Assembly: GCF_000487995.2 (NCBI RefSeq)
Contig: NZ_CP097562.1
Span: 310,001-374,000 of the forward strand
Length of the DNA stretch: 64,000 bases
Source: Mucispirillum schaedleri ASF457
GTDB lineage: Bacteria > Chrysiogenota > Deferribacteres > Deferribacterales > Mucispirillaceae
Direction of reading: 5' to 3'
The translations under genes were made by a program, and so were the position numbers. The notes under the pieces were generated by a model. It saw only the letters and a list, made by a program, of their open reading frames with translations, was not told the DNA's origin and did not search any database. This document shows positions 36,623-45,681 of this stretch, piece by piece (position 1 is the first letter of the stretch; each line of letters opens with the position of its first letter).

Positions 36623-37297
36623 TTATTTGTATGGTATAGGGTCTTTAATGCCTGCAAGCTCAAAACCTTTTAACCTTAATTTACAGCTTTCACAAACTCC
36701 GCATGCAGTATATTCATTTTGATAACAGCTCCATGTAAGATGAAGTGGAGCATTAAGCTCTATGCCCTTTTTGACAATATCTTTTTTAGTTAAATGTATA
36801 ACTGGTGTTACTATCTGCACATTACTTTCTGGTGCAAGTGCAACAGATAACAGGTCATTAAATTTTTTATAAAATATTTCTCTGCAGTCTGGGTATCCAC
36901 TTGAATCTTCTTCAACAGCACCAATATATATTTTTTCAGCACCAATCACTTCTGCCCAGCTTACAGCAATAGAAATCATATTAGCATTCCTAAAAGGCAC
37001 ATAGGTAGAAGGTAGACTGCTTAAAATAGATGCTGGGATAGTGTCTTCTTCTACTTTCATAGACATATCTGTTAATGATGAACCGCCTATCCTTTTTAAA
37101 TAGTCAATATCTACTGTCATTTTATTTTTTATATTATAATAAGCTGCTATATCATCAAAAGCTTTATCTTCTCTTTTTTGAGTTCTCTGTCCATAGTTTA
37201 TATGTAAAAGAGCAGCATCATACCCGTCATTTACAGCACATGCAATAGTAACACAGCTGTCAAGCCCGCCACTTGCTAAAACAATAGCTTTATCCAT
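36623..37297 (-). CDS. queC: 7-cyano-7-deazaguanine synthase
   Basis: This enzyme makes preQ0 from 7-carboxy-7-deazaguanine, ATP and ammonia, for queuosine tRNA modification. I choose the ATG at 37297 (224 aa) with GAGG upstream; the longer frame from 37345 only adds a hydrophobic tail of 16 residues. The PP-loop is ASGGLDSC near residue 8. The zinc-binding cysteines are in the C-terminal WSCYQNEYTACGVCESCKLR. Other queuosine genes are not in the window. It is the first gene of the run ending with mutS2. Confidence 0.92.
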   Translation of the reverse strand: MDKAIVLASGGLDSCVTIACAVNDGYDAALLHINYGQRTQKREDKAFDDIAAYYNIKNKMTVDIDYLKRIGGSSLTDMSMKVEEDTIPASILSSLPSTYVPFRNANMISIAVSWAEVIGAEKIYIGAVEEDSSGYPDCREIFYKKFNDLLSVALAPESNVQIVTPVIHLTKKDIVKKGIELNAPLHLTWSCYQNEYTACGVCESCKLRLKGFELAGIKDPIPYK

Positions 37298-37460
37298 TTT
37301 TACCTCATATATTAAATAACAAATAAGAGTTATATAATAAAACAAACAGAAAATAAAGATAAATTTTAAAATTTTATAATTTTATTGATGATTTATAATA
37401 AAAGAATTAAAAACAGTTTCATTAAATTTACCTATATTACAAATATTAAAATTATAAATG

Positions 37461-38228
37461 TTATCTTATTTCATTTAAAAGGTTTAAAAATTCCCTGTGC
37501 AGAAGCCCGTTAGATGCTATTAAGCTGTCGCTGTCCATATCATGATATCTGCCATCAAGTTTTGTAACAATGCCGCCAGCTTCTCTTACAATAATCAATC
37601 CGCCAGCCATATCCCAAGGCTGCAGCCTTGTTTCATAATATAAGTCATATATACCGCGGGCTGTATAACATAAATCAAGAGATGCTGCCCCTGCTCGTCT
37701 TATACCTCTTGAAGTTTTTAAAACTTCTTCCAATACTTTCATTAAATATGGCAGGTTATCTTTTTTATAAGGAAAGCCTGTTGATATTAAAGAATTAATT
37801 AATGATGATGTTTCTGATACTTTTATTGGCAAGCCGTTACAAAAAGAACCTTTACCTGTTTCTGCAGAATAAAGTTCATCAAGCACAGGATTATACACAA
37901 CACCATATTTTGTTTCTGTATCAGTAATTACTCCAACAGATAAAGCCACAAAAGGCACACCATGCACAAAATTTGTTGTGCCATCAATTGGGTCTATAAA
38001 TATAACATTTTCAGATGGATATTTTCCTTCTGCATGTGTTTCTTCTCCAATAATTGTAAAAGATGGAAAGATTTTTTGCAGTTTTTCTTTTAAAAAATTT
38101 TCTGTTCTAATATCATATTCTGTAACTAAATCTACTTCACCTTTATGTTTAATAGTTTTAGCAGAGTGAAATCCACTGCTTACTATACTGCCAGCCTTTA
38201 AAACAACATCAGATATTTGTTTCAGCAT
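37461..38228 (-). CDS. suhB: Inositol monophosphatase family protein
   Basis: This 255-residue Mg-dependent phosphatase has metal motifs GEETHAEG (about 61-68), IDPIDGTTNFVHG (about 82-94) and PWDMAGGLIIVREAGG near residue 205. The most likely substrate is inositol-1-phosphate or a related sugar phosphate. The symbol follows E. coli SuhB and does not imply its antitermination role. AAGGAG precedes the ATG. The gene stands alone, divergent from the ATPase gene to its right. Confidence 0.88.
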   Translation of the reverse strand: MLKQISDVVLKAGSIVSSGFHSAKTIKHKGEVDLVTEYDIRTENFLKEKLQKIFPSFTIIGEETHAEGKYPSENVIFIDPIDGTTNFVHGVPFVALSVGVITDTETKYGVVYNPVLDELYSAETGKGSFCNGLPIKVSETSSLINSLISTGFPYKKDNLPYLMKVLEEVLKTSRGIRRAGAASLDLCYTARGIYDLYYETRLQPWDMAGGLIIVREAGGIVTKLDGRYHDMDSDSLIASNGLLHREFLNLLNEIR

Positions 38229-38274
38229 AATAAACTCCTTGATTATTTTTTAAAAATATATAATATATTTGATT

Positions 38275-39294
38275 ATGATAAACTATAACTATAAAGATAT
38301 CAACACAATTAATTTTAGTGTTTCAATTGATGAGTGTTTCAGTGAACTTCGCCCTCATCCTAAATTTAAAGACTGCACATTTGATAATTATCTTGATGAT
38401 GCTGCATATCCTTCGCAAGCTGCATTAAAAGAATTATTATGCAGTATTTCAAATAAAGAAAAAATTAAAAAACGCTCCTTTTTTTCTAAAAAACAAAAAG
38501 AAAATAAAATAGCAAAAAATATATATATTGATGGCACTTATGGTATAGGTAAAACTCACCTGCTTTCTGCATGCTTTCATAATTTTAAAGGCAGCAAAGC
38601 ATTTATGAGTTTTTTAGAATTAACTTATTTTATGAATTTTTCAGGTCTTGAAAAAACAATAGATTTTTTTAAGCCTGTTGATTTATTGTTAATAGATGAG
38701 TTTGATTTAGATGACCCGGCAACTACCCGTATGGCAGCAAGGTTTATAGACAGTATTAATAATAATACAACTATTATTACCACATCAAACAGACTTCCAA
38801 AAGAGCTTGGCGGCGGTAAATTTGATACAACTCAGTTTGCAAGGGAATTAGGTATTATTTCAGATACTTTTGATACAATTACTGTTGAAGGCAAAAGTTT
38901 CCGTATTAATCTTGCAGCATGGCAGGCAGTATTTTCCAACAAATCATTTAATGAAGTATTAGAAAACTATGAGCCTAAAAGAGACAAAGTATTAGTTGAC
39001 ATTGATGAATTAATAATAAAACTGCAGGATAACCACCCCTTTAAGTTTTTTGTAATTCCTAAAACTTTTGATGCAATTTTTATTAGTAATTTTAAACCAT
39101 TTACAAAATTAAATGATGCATTAAGGTTTACTATATTTATAGACCACTGCTACTATCATGATACAAAACTTTTCTTTAATACTCAGTTAAAAGAAAGTAT
39201 TTTTCCAAAAGAACTTATGGAAACATCATTTGAAAGGCAGTTTTTAAGATGTAATTCAAGGCTTGACGAATTAGGGTTATTTTTTAAAACTTAG
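38275..39294 (+). CDS. zapE: AFG1/ZapE-family ATPase
   Basis: This P-loop ATPase of about 339 residues is related to mitochondrial AFG1 and bacterial cell-division protein ZapE. Walker A is IDGTYGIGKTHLL and Walker B LLLIDEFDLDDP. A sensor-like TTSNRLPKELGGGKFD and FARELGIISDTFDTITVEG are family traits. I start at the ATG at 38275; a TTG at 38269 would add two residues. Neither has a clear ribosome-binding site. The C-terminal region also fits the family. The last 4 bases overlap the convergent yaaA gene. Confidence 0.82.
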   Translation: MINYNYKDINTINFSVSIDECFSELRPHPKFKDCTFDNYLDDAAYPSQAALKELLCSISNKEKIKKRSFFSKKQKENKIAKNIYIDGTYGIGKTHLLSACFHNFKGSKAFMSFLELTYFMNFSGLEKTIDFFKPVDLLLIDEFDLDDPATTRMAARFIDSINNNTTIITTSNRLPKELGGGKFDTTQFARELGIISDTFDTITVEGKSFRINLAAWQAVFSNKSFNEVLENYEPKRDKVLVDIDELIIKLQDNHPFKFFVIPKTFDAIFISNFKPFTKLNDALRFTIFIDHCYYHDTKLFFNTQLKESIFPKELMETSFERQFLRCNSRLDELGLFFKT

Positions 39295-40031
39295 TCTAAT
39301 ATATTTAAAATAAATTCTTCTTTAAAACCTTTTATAGTAGTATCTATAACTTCAAGGCTTTCTGGAAAATGTGATATAATATCTTTACTTTCAAGTATAT
39401 TATTTTCTGCCATTAGTTTTAAAATAATACCCCTGTATGCTTTTGCAAAATGACTTACTACCTTGCCTTGCTTAATAAACTTAAATGTAGTATATTTTTT
39501 CTTTATCTTGTAAAACTTTTCATAAAATCCAGCTCTTAAATCAACTATTTCTTGATTATCTATATATTTATCTAAAGCACTTGAAAAATTATCTCTATAA
39601 AATTGTTCAAAAGTAAAGCTACCTATTTTTGCACCCTGCTTTAATTTATAATAGGGGATTTTATCTCCAGCAGAAACTGGTCCAAAAAGATTTGAAAAAA
39701 TTATAACATTATTCAAAATATAATATTTTGCATTTTGATTTAAAGTATCATAAGCGAGGTAAGAATAACTTACCCCGCTGTATCTTTTAATGGCAGGACA
39801 TGTTGCTGCTTCAAAAATATTTTTCTGATATTCTTGTATTTTTTCAATATCTTTTATACCAAAAATATCTAAAAGAGAATCAATACTGTTACTGTTAATA
39901 TATTCATTATATATTTTAACAGCTTCTATTCTTTTTGCATATTGGTCTTGAAAAATAAAGCTTTCTTTACATATACTGCTGTATCCATCAAGTTGAGTTT
40001 TACTTTCGCTTGGTGAAAATAAAATAATCAT
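39291..40031 (-). CDS. yaaA: YaaA family protein (DUF328, peroxide stress response)
   Basis: This 246-residue member of the YaaA family is linked in E. coli to lowering free iron under peroxide stress and to DNA binding. The diagnostic start is MIILFSPSESKT. Conserved later blocks are YSGVSYSYLAYDTL, FSNLFGPVSAGDKIPYYKLKQGAKIG, and HFAKAYRGIILKLM (the K-x3-RG motif). It is downstream of the CoA-transferase gene by 6 bases on the same strand. Confidence 0.85.
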   Translation of the reverse strand: MIILFSPSESKTQLDGYSSICKESFIFQDQYAKRIEAVKIYNEYINSNSIDSLLDIFGIKDIEKIQEYQKNIFEAATCPAIKRYSGVSYSYLAYDTLNQNAKYYILNNVIIFSNLFGPVSAGDKIPYYKLKQGAKIGSFTFEQFYRDNFSSALDKYIDNQEIVDLRAGFYEKFYKIKKKYTTFKFIKQGKVVSHFAKAYRGIILKLMAENNILESKDIISHFPESLEVIDTTIKGFKEEFILNILD

Positions 40032-40037
40032 ATCATA

Positions 40038-41600
40038 TTATTTCTTTTCCCAAAAACGCATTGTGCCGCTTTCTGCAAGGCTTATATGCATATCATAACA
40101 TTCTTTTAAAAGCTGAGGCTCATGATGATTGCCAGTTGCTTTAATTGCTCTTTCAAGATAATCATTTAAATAATCTTTATAAGCAGGATGAGCACATTTT
40201 TCTATCATAACTTTTGCTCTTTCTTTTGGACAAAGTCCACGCAAGTCTGCAAGCCCCTGTTCTGTAACAATTACATCTAAATCATGCTCTGTATGGTCAA
40301 CATGCGGCACCTTTGGCACAATTGCTGATATACCAAATTCATCTGTTTTACTTGGTCTGCATGATGGAGTGTGCATTATAGAAACATAAGCAGCACGAGC
40401 AAAGTCACCTGAGCCGCCAATACCATTTAACATTCTAGTGCCACCAACAAGAGTTGAATTTGCATGACCATAAAAATCAACTTCAACAGGTGTATTCATA
40501 GAAATAACACCTAAACGACGGATAATTTCTGGATTATTTGAAATCTGCATAGGTCTGAGAAGCACTTTTTCACGATACAAATCATAGTTTTTCCACCAGT
40601 GCTCAAAACCTTCATTTGATAATGAAACAGAAGTAGCATTAATAAATTTACATTTACCAGAATCTAAAAATGGCAAAAATCCATCTTGAAGAACTTCACT
40701 GTATACTGTTAAATTATCAAATGGAGAGTTAGTTAAACCAAGCACAACAGCATTTGCAATAGAGCCAACACCTGACTGCAGTGGAAGAAGATTTTTAGGC
40801 ATACGACCAGCTTTCACTTCTGATTGAAAGAAATCAATAATATGCTGAGCAATAGTTTCAGAAACTTCATCACTGCCCCTTACTGCCCTGCCATTATCTG
40901 GTTTAGTAGATTCAATAATACCAACAATTTTACTTTTATCTGTTGGCACAAAAGGTGTACCAATTCTTTGTCTTACATCTGTAATAGGGATTATTTTTTT
41001 ATAAGGCGGTATATCGCTTACAAAAATATCATGCATTCCTTCAAAAGATGGGTTATGAGTGTTAATTTCTACAATAATTTTATCAGCCATAGTAATAAAT
41101 TCTGGTGCAGCACCAACTGACCCTGCTAATATAATATTACCATTTTCATCTATTGAAGAAGCTTCAATAATTGCAATATCTAAGCCACCGCCACAATCTT
41201 TTGTATAATAGCCATATAAGAAATCCTGCGAAAACATAGACAAATGTTTATCGCCCATTTTTATAGAACCATCATTAATTTTTTTATTTAACACTTTTGC
41301 TGTTTGATATGGCCAGCGCATATTAGTTAATTCTAACTCTGCCCATCTGTCTTCAATTTCTGCACCCATTGATGCACCAACAAAAAGATTAAAATGCCAT
41401 TTACCTTTTAAATTATTTTTTTCTACATAGTCTGCGATAACAAGGGGCATAACTTTAGGATAACCTACTGGCGTAAACCCTGAAAAACCTACATTTAATA
41501 TCCTTTTTTCAGTTTCTTCAAATAAAGGAATAAGTTTTTCTGGTGTAGTTATTTTTGAAAGCAGACTTTTATCTCGTATTCTGTTTTCTAACTCAGACAT
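40038..41600 (-). CDS. Succinyl-CoA:acetate CoA-transferase / acetyl-CoA hydrolase family
   Basis: This 520-residue class I CoA-transferase is expected to move CoA between succinate and acetate, linking acetate activation to the TCA cycle. Motifs are FSGFTPVGYPKVMP near the start, VGASMGAEIEDRWAE, SGVGSIANAVVLGL (oxyanion site), YSEVLQDGFLPFLDSGK (the catalytic glutamate), and GGSGDFARAAYVSI. The GSGDF form fits acetate- rather than 4-hydroxybutyrate-type enzymes, but substrate choice is not certain. AGGAGG-like bases precede the ATG. It is flanked by the radical SAM gene and yaaA on the same strand. Confidence 0.88.
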   Translation of the reverse strand: MSELENRIRDKSLLSKITTPEKLIPLFEETEKRILNVGFSGFTPVGYPKVMPLVIADYVEKNNLKGKWHFNLFVGASMGAEIEDRWAELELTNMRWPYQTAKVLNKKINDGSIKMGDKHLSMFSQDFLYGYYTKDCGGGLDIAIIEASSIDENGNIILAGSVGAAPEFITMADKIIVEINTHNPSFEGMHDIFVSDIPPYKKIIPITDVRQRIGTPFVPTDKSKIVGIIESTKPDNGRAVRGSDEVSETIAQHIIDFFQSEVKAGRMPKNLLPLQSGVGSIANAVVLGLTNSPFDNLTVYSEVLQDGFLPFLDSGKCKFINATSVSLSNEGFEHWWKNYDLYREKVLLRPMQISNNPEIIRRLGVISMNTPVEVDFYGHANSTLVGGTRMLNGIGGSGDFARAAYVSIMHTPSCRPSKTDEFGISAIVPKVPHVDHTEHDLDVIVTEQGLADLRGLCPKERAKVMIEKCAHPAYKDYLNDYLERAIKATGNHHEPQLLKECYDMHISLAESGTMRFWEKK

Positions 41601-41631
41601 ATTTTTGTCCTCCTTTTATGTTTATTATAAA

Positions 41632-42702
41632 TTATCCATTATAATTTGCAGGTATATAATTACAAAATGGCTCTTCTGAAAGATATGAACCTGTAACTGC
41701 ATATGCTCTAGCACGACATCCACCACATACTTTTAAATATTTACAAACACCGCATTTGCCTTCATAGCGTCTAAAATCTCTTAAATCTTCAAAAAGCTGT
41801 GATGTTTCCCATATTTCTTTTAATGGTTTTTCAAATACATTACCTGCTGATTCTGGAAAGTATGAGCATGGCAGCACATTACCTTCAGAATTAACAAAAC
41901 AAATTGTCTGACCAGCGATGCAGCCTTTTCCGCCACCTGTAGAAAATGTAAGTGAGCGGCGTTCTGTATCTTTATTTTCTTCTTTGCTTTTTTCATGCCA
42001 TATTCTATAATACTGTGGTGCACATGTAGGACGGACTAATATTTCATCTTCCTGTCTTTCCATATTATAGTGCCATTCTAATATTTCTTCATAATCTTCT
42101 TTTGAAACAAGCTCTTTAAATATTTCTTCTCCCCTGCCTGTAGGAACAATTAAAAACATATACCATGCATGAGCACCAAGAGATTCTGCTTTCCTAAAAG
42201 TTTCCATAATATATGACTGATTTCTTTTTGTAAAAGAAGAATTTATAATAAATTTAATACCATGTTTATTAAATAATGCAGCAGCTCTTTCTACACATTC
42301 AAATGCTCCTGCAATACCACCTCTAAAATCATCATGCACTTCAGCATTTGGACCATCTAAGCTCATAGATACAATCCTGATACCTGATGATTTAATTTTT
42401 TCGCATACTTCATCTGTAACAAGAACACCATTTGTAGCCATAGCCATTTTAAGTCCAGCATCTGTGCCATATTTTGCTATATCAAAAACATCTGGTCTTG
42501 TAAGTGGTTCTCCACCAGAAATTACTACAACAGGTGAAGCAAAAGAAGATATATCATCTATTAATTTCTTAGCTTTTTCTAAAGTAAATTTACCAACTGG
42601 AGAAAAATTCTCTGATGAAGAACGACAGTGAACACATCTTAAATTACATGCTGATGTAATTTCCCAAGCCATCCATTTTAAATCCCATTTTTTTTCATCC
42701 AT
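41632..42702 (-). CDS. Radical SAM/SPASM protein, AhbD-like (alternative heme pathway) candidate
   Basis: This 356-residue protein has the radical SAM cluster motif CNLRCVHC (Cys19, Cys23, Cys26). A C-terminal SPASM-type set of cysteines ([31 protein letters not shown]) holds extra clusters. The start [22 protein letters not shown] and the order of motifs are like AhbD and NirJ proteins, which modify siroheme-derived tetrapyrroles. AhbD converts Fe-coproporphyrin III to heme. No other heme genes are in the window, so peptide-modifying SPASM enzymes remain an alternative. Confidence 0.68.
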   Translation of the reverse strand: MDEKKWDLKWMAWEITSACNLRCVHCRSSSENFSPVGKFTLEKAKKLIDDISSFASPVVVISGGEPLTRPDVFDIAKYGTDAGLKMAMATNGVLVTDEVCEKIKSSGIRIVSMSLDGPNAEVHDDFRGGIAGAFECVERAAALFNKHGIKFIINSSFTKRNQSYIMETFRKAESLGAHAWYMFLIVPTGRGEEIFKELVSKEDYEEILEWHYNMERQEDEILVRPTCAPQYYRIWHEKSKEENKDTERRSLTFSTGGGKGCIAGQTICFVNSEGNVLPCSYFPESAGNVFEKPLKEIWETSQLFEDLRDFRRYEGKCGVCKYLKVCGGCRARAYAVTGSYLSEEPFCNYIPANYNG

Positions 42703-42818
42703 ATATTCACCTTAAAATTTTATTCTATAAAAAATAATTTAAATTAATTTATATTATTATATAAAAAAAGTCTATTTGATTATAACAAAAAAATATTTTT
42801 TTTATATTTTTTACACAT

Positions 42819-43601
42819 TTACTCTAAAAATCTTCCGTATCCGCTACCCATTGAGTATACAAAATATGCTTCTTCAATATTAAGCTGATTTAATTCATAA
42901 GATTCTGGAAGTGGGATTTTTCCCATATTTTTAATAACCCGCATAACTTCTCTGTCAAGATTAGAATAACCGCTTGATTCCAGCATTCTAATATTTACTA
43001 TAGACCCATCTTTTAAAATTGAAAAGGATAATTTTACAACACCAGTTTCACCTTTCCGTATAGAATCCGCTGGATATTCCCATAACTGATATACTCGTCT
43101 GCGAAATTTTGCAAAATATGAAGCATATCTTTCTTCAAACACATTATAAGAAGCACTATCTTCACCTTTTGGCTGTTCTTTTTCTGCATTAGCTATCCTG
43201 TCAATAATATCTTTATTATCATAAAGATTTAGTTTATGTTCAGAAGCAGTTTCCCGCTCTAATGCACTGTTTTCTTGTTTATTTTCTGCTTTTGGTGGCA
43301 AAATATCTTTTTTATAAACTTCTCCACTGCCTGAGGCTCTTTCATCTTGAAGGCTGCCACCACTTTTACCACCACTTACATCATGGTCAAGAGTAGTTTC
43401 TATATCATCTGTTTCAGGCTCTGTAGAATAAGGATGATTACCAGTTTCTTCTTTTGGTATTACCTCTATTTCAACAGGCTCACCTTTTGGATGATTTTCT
43501 GCATTTTGTCTTTCATTAGTAAATTTTACAAAATATATTATCAATATATGCAGTAATAATGATAAAAAAATTGTAACTGCCAATAATTTATACGACTTCA
43601 T
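42819..43601 (-). CDS. tonB: TonB-family energy transducer
   Basis: This periplasm-spanning protein passes proton-motive force from ExbBD to outer-membrane receptors. I use the ATG at 43601 (260 aa), preceded by GGTGAT; the one at 43613 has no site. A single N-terminal membrane helix (LLAVTIFLSLLLHILIIYFV) is followed by a long acidic linker with less proline than usual, then a C-terminal TonB domain (YQLWEYPADSIRKGETGVVKLSFSILKDGSIVNIRMLESSGYSNLDREVMRVI). exbB and exbD are not adjacent. The outer-membrane partner is not known. Confidence 0.87.
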   Translation of the reverse strand: MKSYKLLAVTIFLSLLLHILIIYFVKFTNERQNAENHPKGEPVEIEVIPKEETGNHPYSTEPETDDIETTLDHDVSGGKSGGSLQDERASGSGEVYKKDILPPKAENKQENSALERETASEHKLNLYDNKDIIDRIANAEKEQPKGEDSASYNVFEERYASYFAKFRRRVYQLWEYPADSIRKGETGVVKLSFSILKDGSIVNIRMLESSGYSNLDREVMRVIKNMGKIPLPESYELNQLNIEEAYFVYSMGSGYGRFLE

Positions 43602-43680
43602 ATCACCATACATAATCTATATAAAAATTTATTATAGCATTAGTTTTAAAAAAATAAAAATTATTTTTTTTATAAAATTA

Positions 43681-43701
43681 CTTGACATATATAGACTCAA
43701 A
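43681..43701 (+). promoter_or_regulatory. HspR-type (HAIR) inverted repeat over the heat-shock promoter
   Basis: CTTGACA-N7-ACTCAAA matches the HAIR consensus CTTGAGT-N7-ACTCAAG at 5 of 7 and 6 of 7 positions, with exact 7-base spacing. An HspR gene lies in the operon it precedes. The site covers the -35 hexamer. Confidence 0.7.
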
Positions 43702-43712
43702 TCACATATTAT
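43682..43712 (+). promoter_or_regulatory. Promoter of hsp20-dnaJ-hspR-clpB
   Basis: TTGACA (43682-43687) is followed by CATATT at 17 bp (43705-43710) or TATTAT at 19 bp (43707-43712), about 30 bases before the hsp20 start. The choice of -10 is uncertain. Confidence 0.55.
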
Positions 43713-43738
43713 ATTCATACTAAAATAAAAGGTGCTGT

Positions 43739-44170
43739 ATGAGTATAATGAAATGGGACCCTTTGAAAGATTTATTTTATATGGAAAAACATATAGATAA
43801 ACTGATTTCTAAATCTTTTAAAGAACAGTCAAATAACTGGAGCCCTGTTGTTGATATTATTGAAAATGATAATATTATTATTTTATCTGCAGAGCTTGCT
43901 GGTGTTAATGAAGAAGATATGGAAGTAAATATAAGTGAAGGTATACTTTCTATAAGCGGTGTAAAAAAATCACTGGAAGAAGAATATTCAAGTGATGACT
44001 ACTTTTATAAAATAGAAAGTGTAAGTGGAAAATTCTGCAGAAGTTTTGCAATACCAGCAAACATTAATACTTCTGCTGTAAAAGCGTCACTTAAAGATGG
44101 TGTATTAAAAATAATACTCCAGAAAACAAATAAACAAAACAGCAAAACTATAAAAATAAAATCTGAATAA
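43739..44170 (+). CDS. Small heat-shock protein, Hsp20/alpha-crystallin family
   Basis: This 143-residue ATP-independent holdase keeps unfolding proteins soluble. The N-terminus (MSIMKWDPLKDLFYMEKHIDKLISKSF) is typical of bacterial Hsp20. The alpha-crystallin domain covers about residues 35-130, with SPVVDIIENDNIIILSAELAGVNEEDMEV, ISGVKKS, and the late ASLKDGVLKIIL motif. It is first in the hsp20-dnaJ-hspR-clpB operon, AAGGTG precedes the ATG, and it lies 15 bases before dnaJ. Confidence 0.93.
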   Translation: MSIMKWDPLKDLFYMEKHIDKLISKSFKEQSNNWSPVVDIIENDNIIILSAELAGVNEEDMEVNISEGILSISGVKKSLEEEYSSDDYFYKIESVSGKFCRSFAIPANINTSAVKASLKDGVLKIILQKTNKQNSKTIKIKSE

Positions 44171-44185
44171 TATATTGAGGTAAAA

Positions 44186-45292
44186 ATGGCTAAAAATTAT
44201 TATGATATACTAGAAGTAAGTAAAACAGCTACTGCTGATGAAATCAAAAAAAGTTATAGAAAACTTGCTAGAAAATATCATCCAGATGTAAACCCTGGGG
44301 ATAAAGAAGCTGAAAACAAATTTAAGGAACTTTCAGAAGCTTATGCTGTTCTTTCAGACCCTGAAAAAAGAAAAGAATATGATTCTATAGGTCATGAAGC
44401 TTTTACAAGCAGCGGTCATGGATATAATTTCCAAAATATGAATTATGAAGACATGAGAAATTTCAATTTTGGCGGCACTTCCTTTGAAGATTTATTTAGT
44501 GATTTCTTTGGTGGTTTTTCACCAAAATCTTCAAGAAGTAGAAGCAAGGCTAAAGCTGCAAAAGGCTCAGATATTGTTTACTCTATAAAAGTTCCATTTA
44601 CTGATGCTGTTAAAGGAACAACTTACGAATTAAACATTAATAGAGATGCACAATGTCCATCATGCAATGGCACAGGAGGTAAAAAAACAGCATGTTCTGT
44701 ATGTCATGGAACAGGAATGGCTAGTGATGGCTCTTTTTTTGCATCCCCTTGCAGAATATGCTCTGGAACTGGTGAAAAAATAATTGAACCATGTATAAAA
44801 TGCAGGTCAAAAGGATATGTGCATATTAATGAACATATCAAAATAAAAATACCAGCTGGTATTGATAATGATTCTAAAATAAGAGTATCAGGCAAAGGAA
44901 ATGCTGGTGAAAATGGTGCACCAGAAGGAGATTTATATATTAAAACTACCATTATTGATAACCCAGTATATGAAAGAAATGGCAGTGATTTAACTATTAA
45001 TATGGATATAGATATTTTTGAAGCTGCCCTTGGTATAAAATTAACTGTCCCTACCCCTTATGGTGCAGTTAATTTAAATGTTCCTGCAGGTGTAAAAAGC
45101 GGGCAGAAATTAAGATTAAAAGGCAAAGGTATGCCTGTTCTTAGAAAAAATATTAATGGAGATTTATATGTAGTTATTAATATTAAAGCTCCAGAAAAAT
45201 TAAGTGATAATGTAAAAGATTTGCTTATAAAAGCACAAAGTTTAAGCCCAAAACTTGATAGAAGTGATATTTTAGCAAAAGGAACTATATAA
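44186..45292 (+). CDS. dnaJ: DnaJ-family co-chaperone (type I, zinc-finger)
   Basis: This protein stimulates DnaK ATPase and delivers substrates. It has 368 residues: a J domain (1-68) with HPD in [11 protein letters not shown], a G/F-rich region at about 75-115, and a zinc-finger region with [24 protein letters not shown] and CIKCRSKG. Beta-sandwich client-binding domains follow. The fourth zinc motif lacks the usual glycine. The organism's main dnaK is not in the window; being in an hspR-clpB operon, this may be a second, stress-dedicated DnaJ. GAGG precedes the start. Confidence 0.92.
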   Translation: MAKNYYDILEVSKTATADEIKKSYRKLARKYHPDVNPGDKEAENKFKELSEAYAVLSDPEKRKEYDSIGHEAFTSSGHGYNFQNMNYEDMRNFNFGGTSFEDLFSDFFGGFSPKSSRSRSKAKAAKGSDIVYSIKVPFTDAVKGTTYELNINRDAQCPSCNGTGGKKTACSVCHGTGMASDGSFFASPCRICSGTGEKIIEPCIKCRSKGYVHINEHIKIKIPAGIDNDSKIRVSGKGNAGENGAPEGDLYIKTTIIDNPVYERNGSDLTINMDIDIFEAALGIKLTVPTPYGAVNLNVPAGVKSGQKLRLKGKGMPVLRKNINGDLYVVINIKAPEKLSDNVKDLLIKAQSLSPKLDRSDILAKGTI

Positions 45293-45300
45293 GGTATATT

Positions 45301-45666
45301 ATGGATAATAATTCACCTAAATATATGATAAGCATAGCTTCTGAAATATTAAATCTTCACCCGCAGACATTAAGACAGTATGAGCGTTTAGGTCTTGTAG
45401 TTCCGTGTCGTGTTGATGGTAAAAACAGGCTTTATTCAGAAAATGATATAGAAAAATTACAGCTTATAAAAACTTTAACACAGAAGCAGGGAGTAAATCT
45501 TGCTGGTGTTGAAATAATATTGAATATGCAGGAACAAATCACTTTATTAAATAAAAAAATACTGCAGATTGGAACAAATATTCAATCAAAATATGGTGAG
45601 GATATGTCTATTATGGATAAAAATACAAATAATATCCAGACCATAAAAATAGAAAGAGAAAAGTAG
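45301..45666 (+). CDS. hspR: MerR-family heat-shock repressor HspR
   Basis: This 121-residue repressor belongs to the HspR branch of MerR regulators. The winged helix-turn-helix at about residues 8-75 reads YMISIASEILNLHPQTLRQYERLGLVVPCRVDGKNRLYSENDIEKL, and the remainder is a dimerisation helix. In other bacteria HspR needs DnaK or heat to modulate DNA binding. It sits between dnaJ and clpB, and the inverted repeat at 43681-43701 is its likely site, giving autoregulation. Confidence 0.9.
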   Translation: MDNNSPKYMISIASEILNLHPQTLRQYERLGLVVPCRVDGKNRLYSENDIEKLQLIKTLTQKQGVNLAGVEIILNMQEQITLLNKKILQIGTNIQSKYGEDMSIMDKNTNNIQTIKIEREK

Positions 45667-45681
45667 AGGATATATGTAATT

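Noticed and set aside
37298-37460. preQ1 riboswitch upstream of queC
   Set aside because: I looked for a short H-type pseudoknot next to the start and saw no matching stem or conserved loop; the region is AT-rich without a clear fold.
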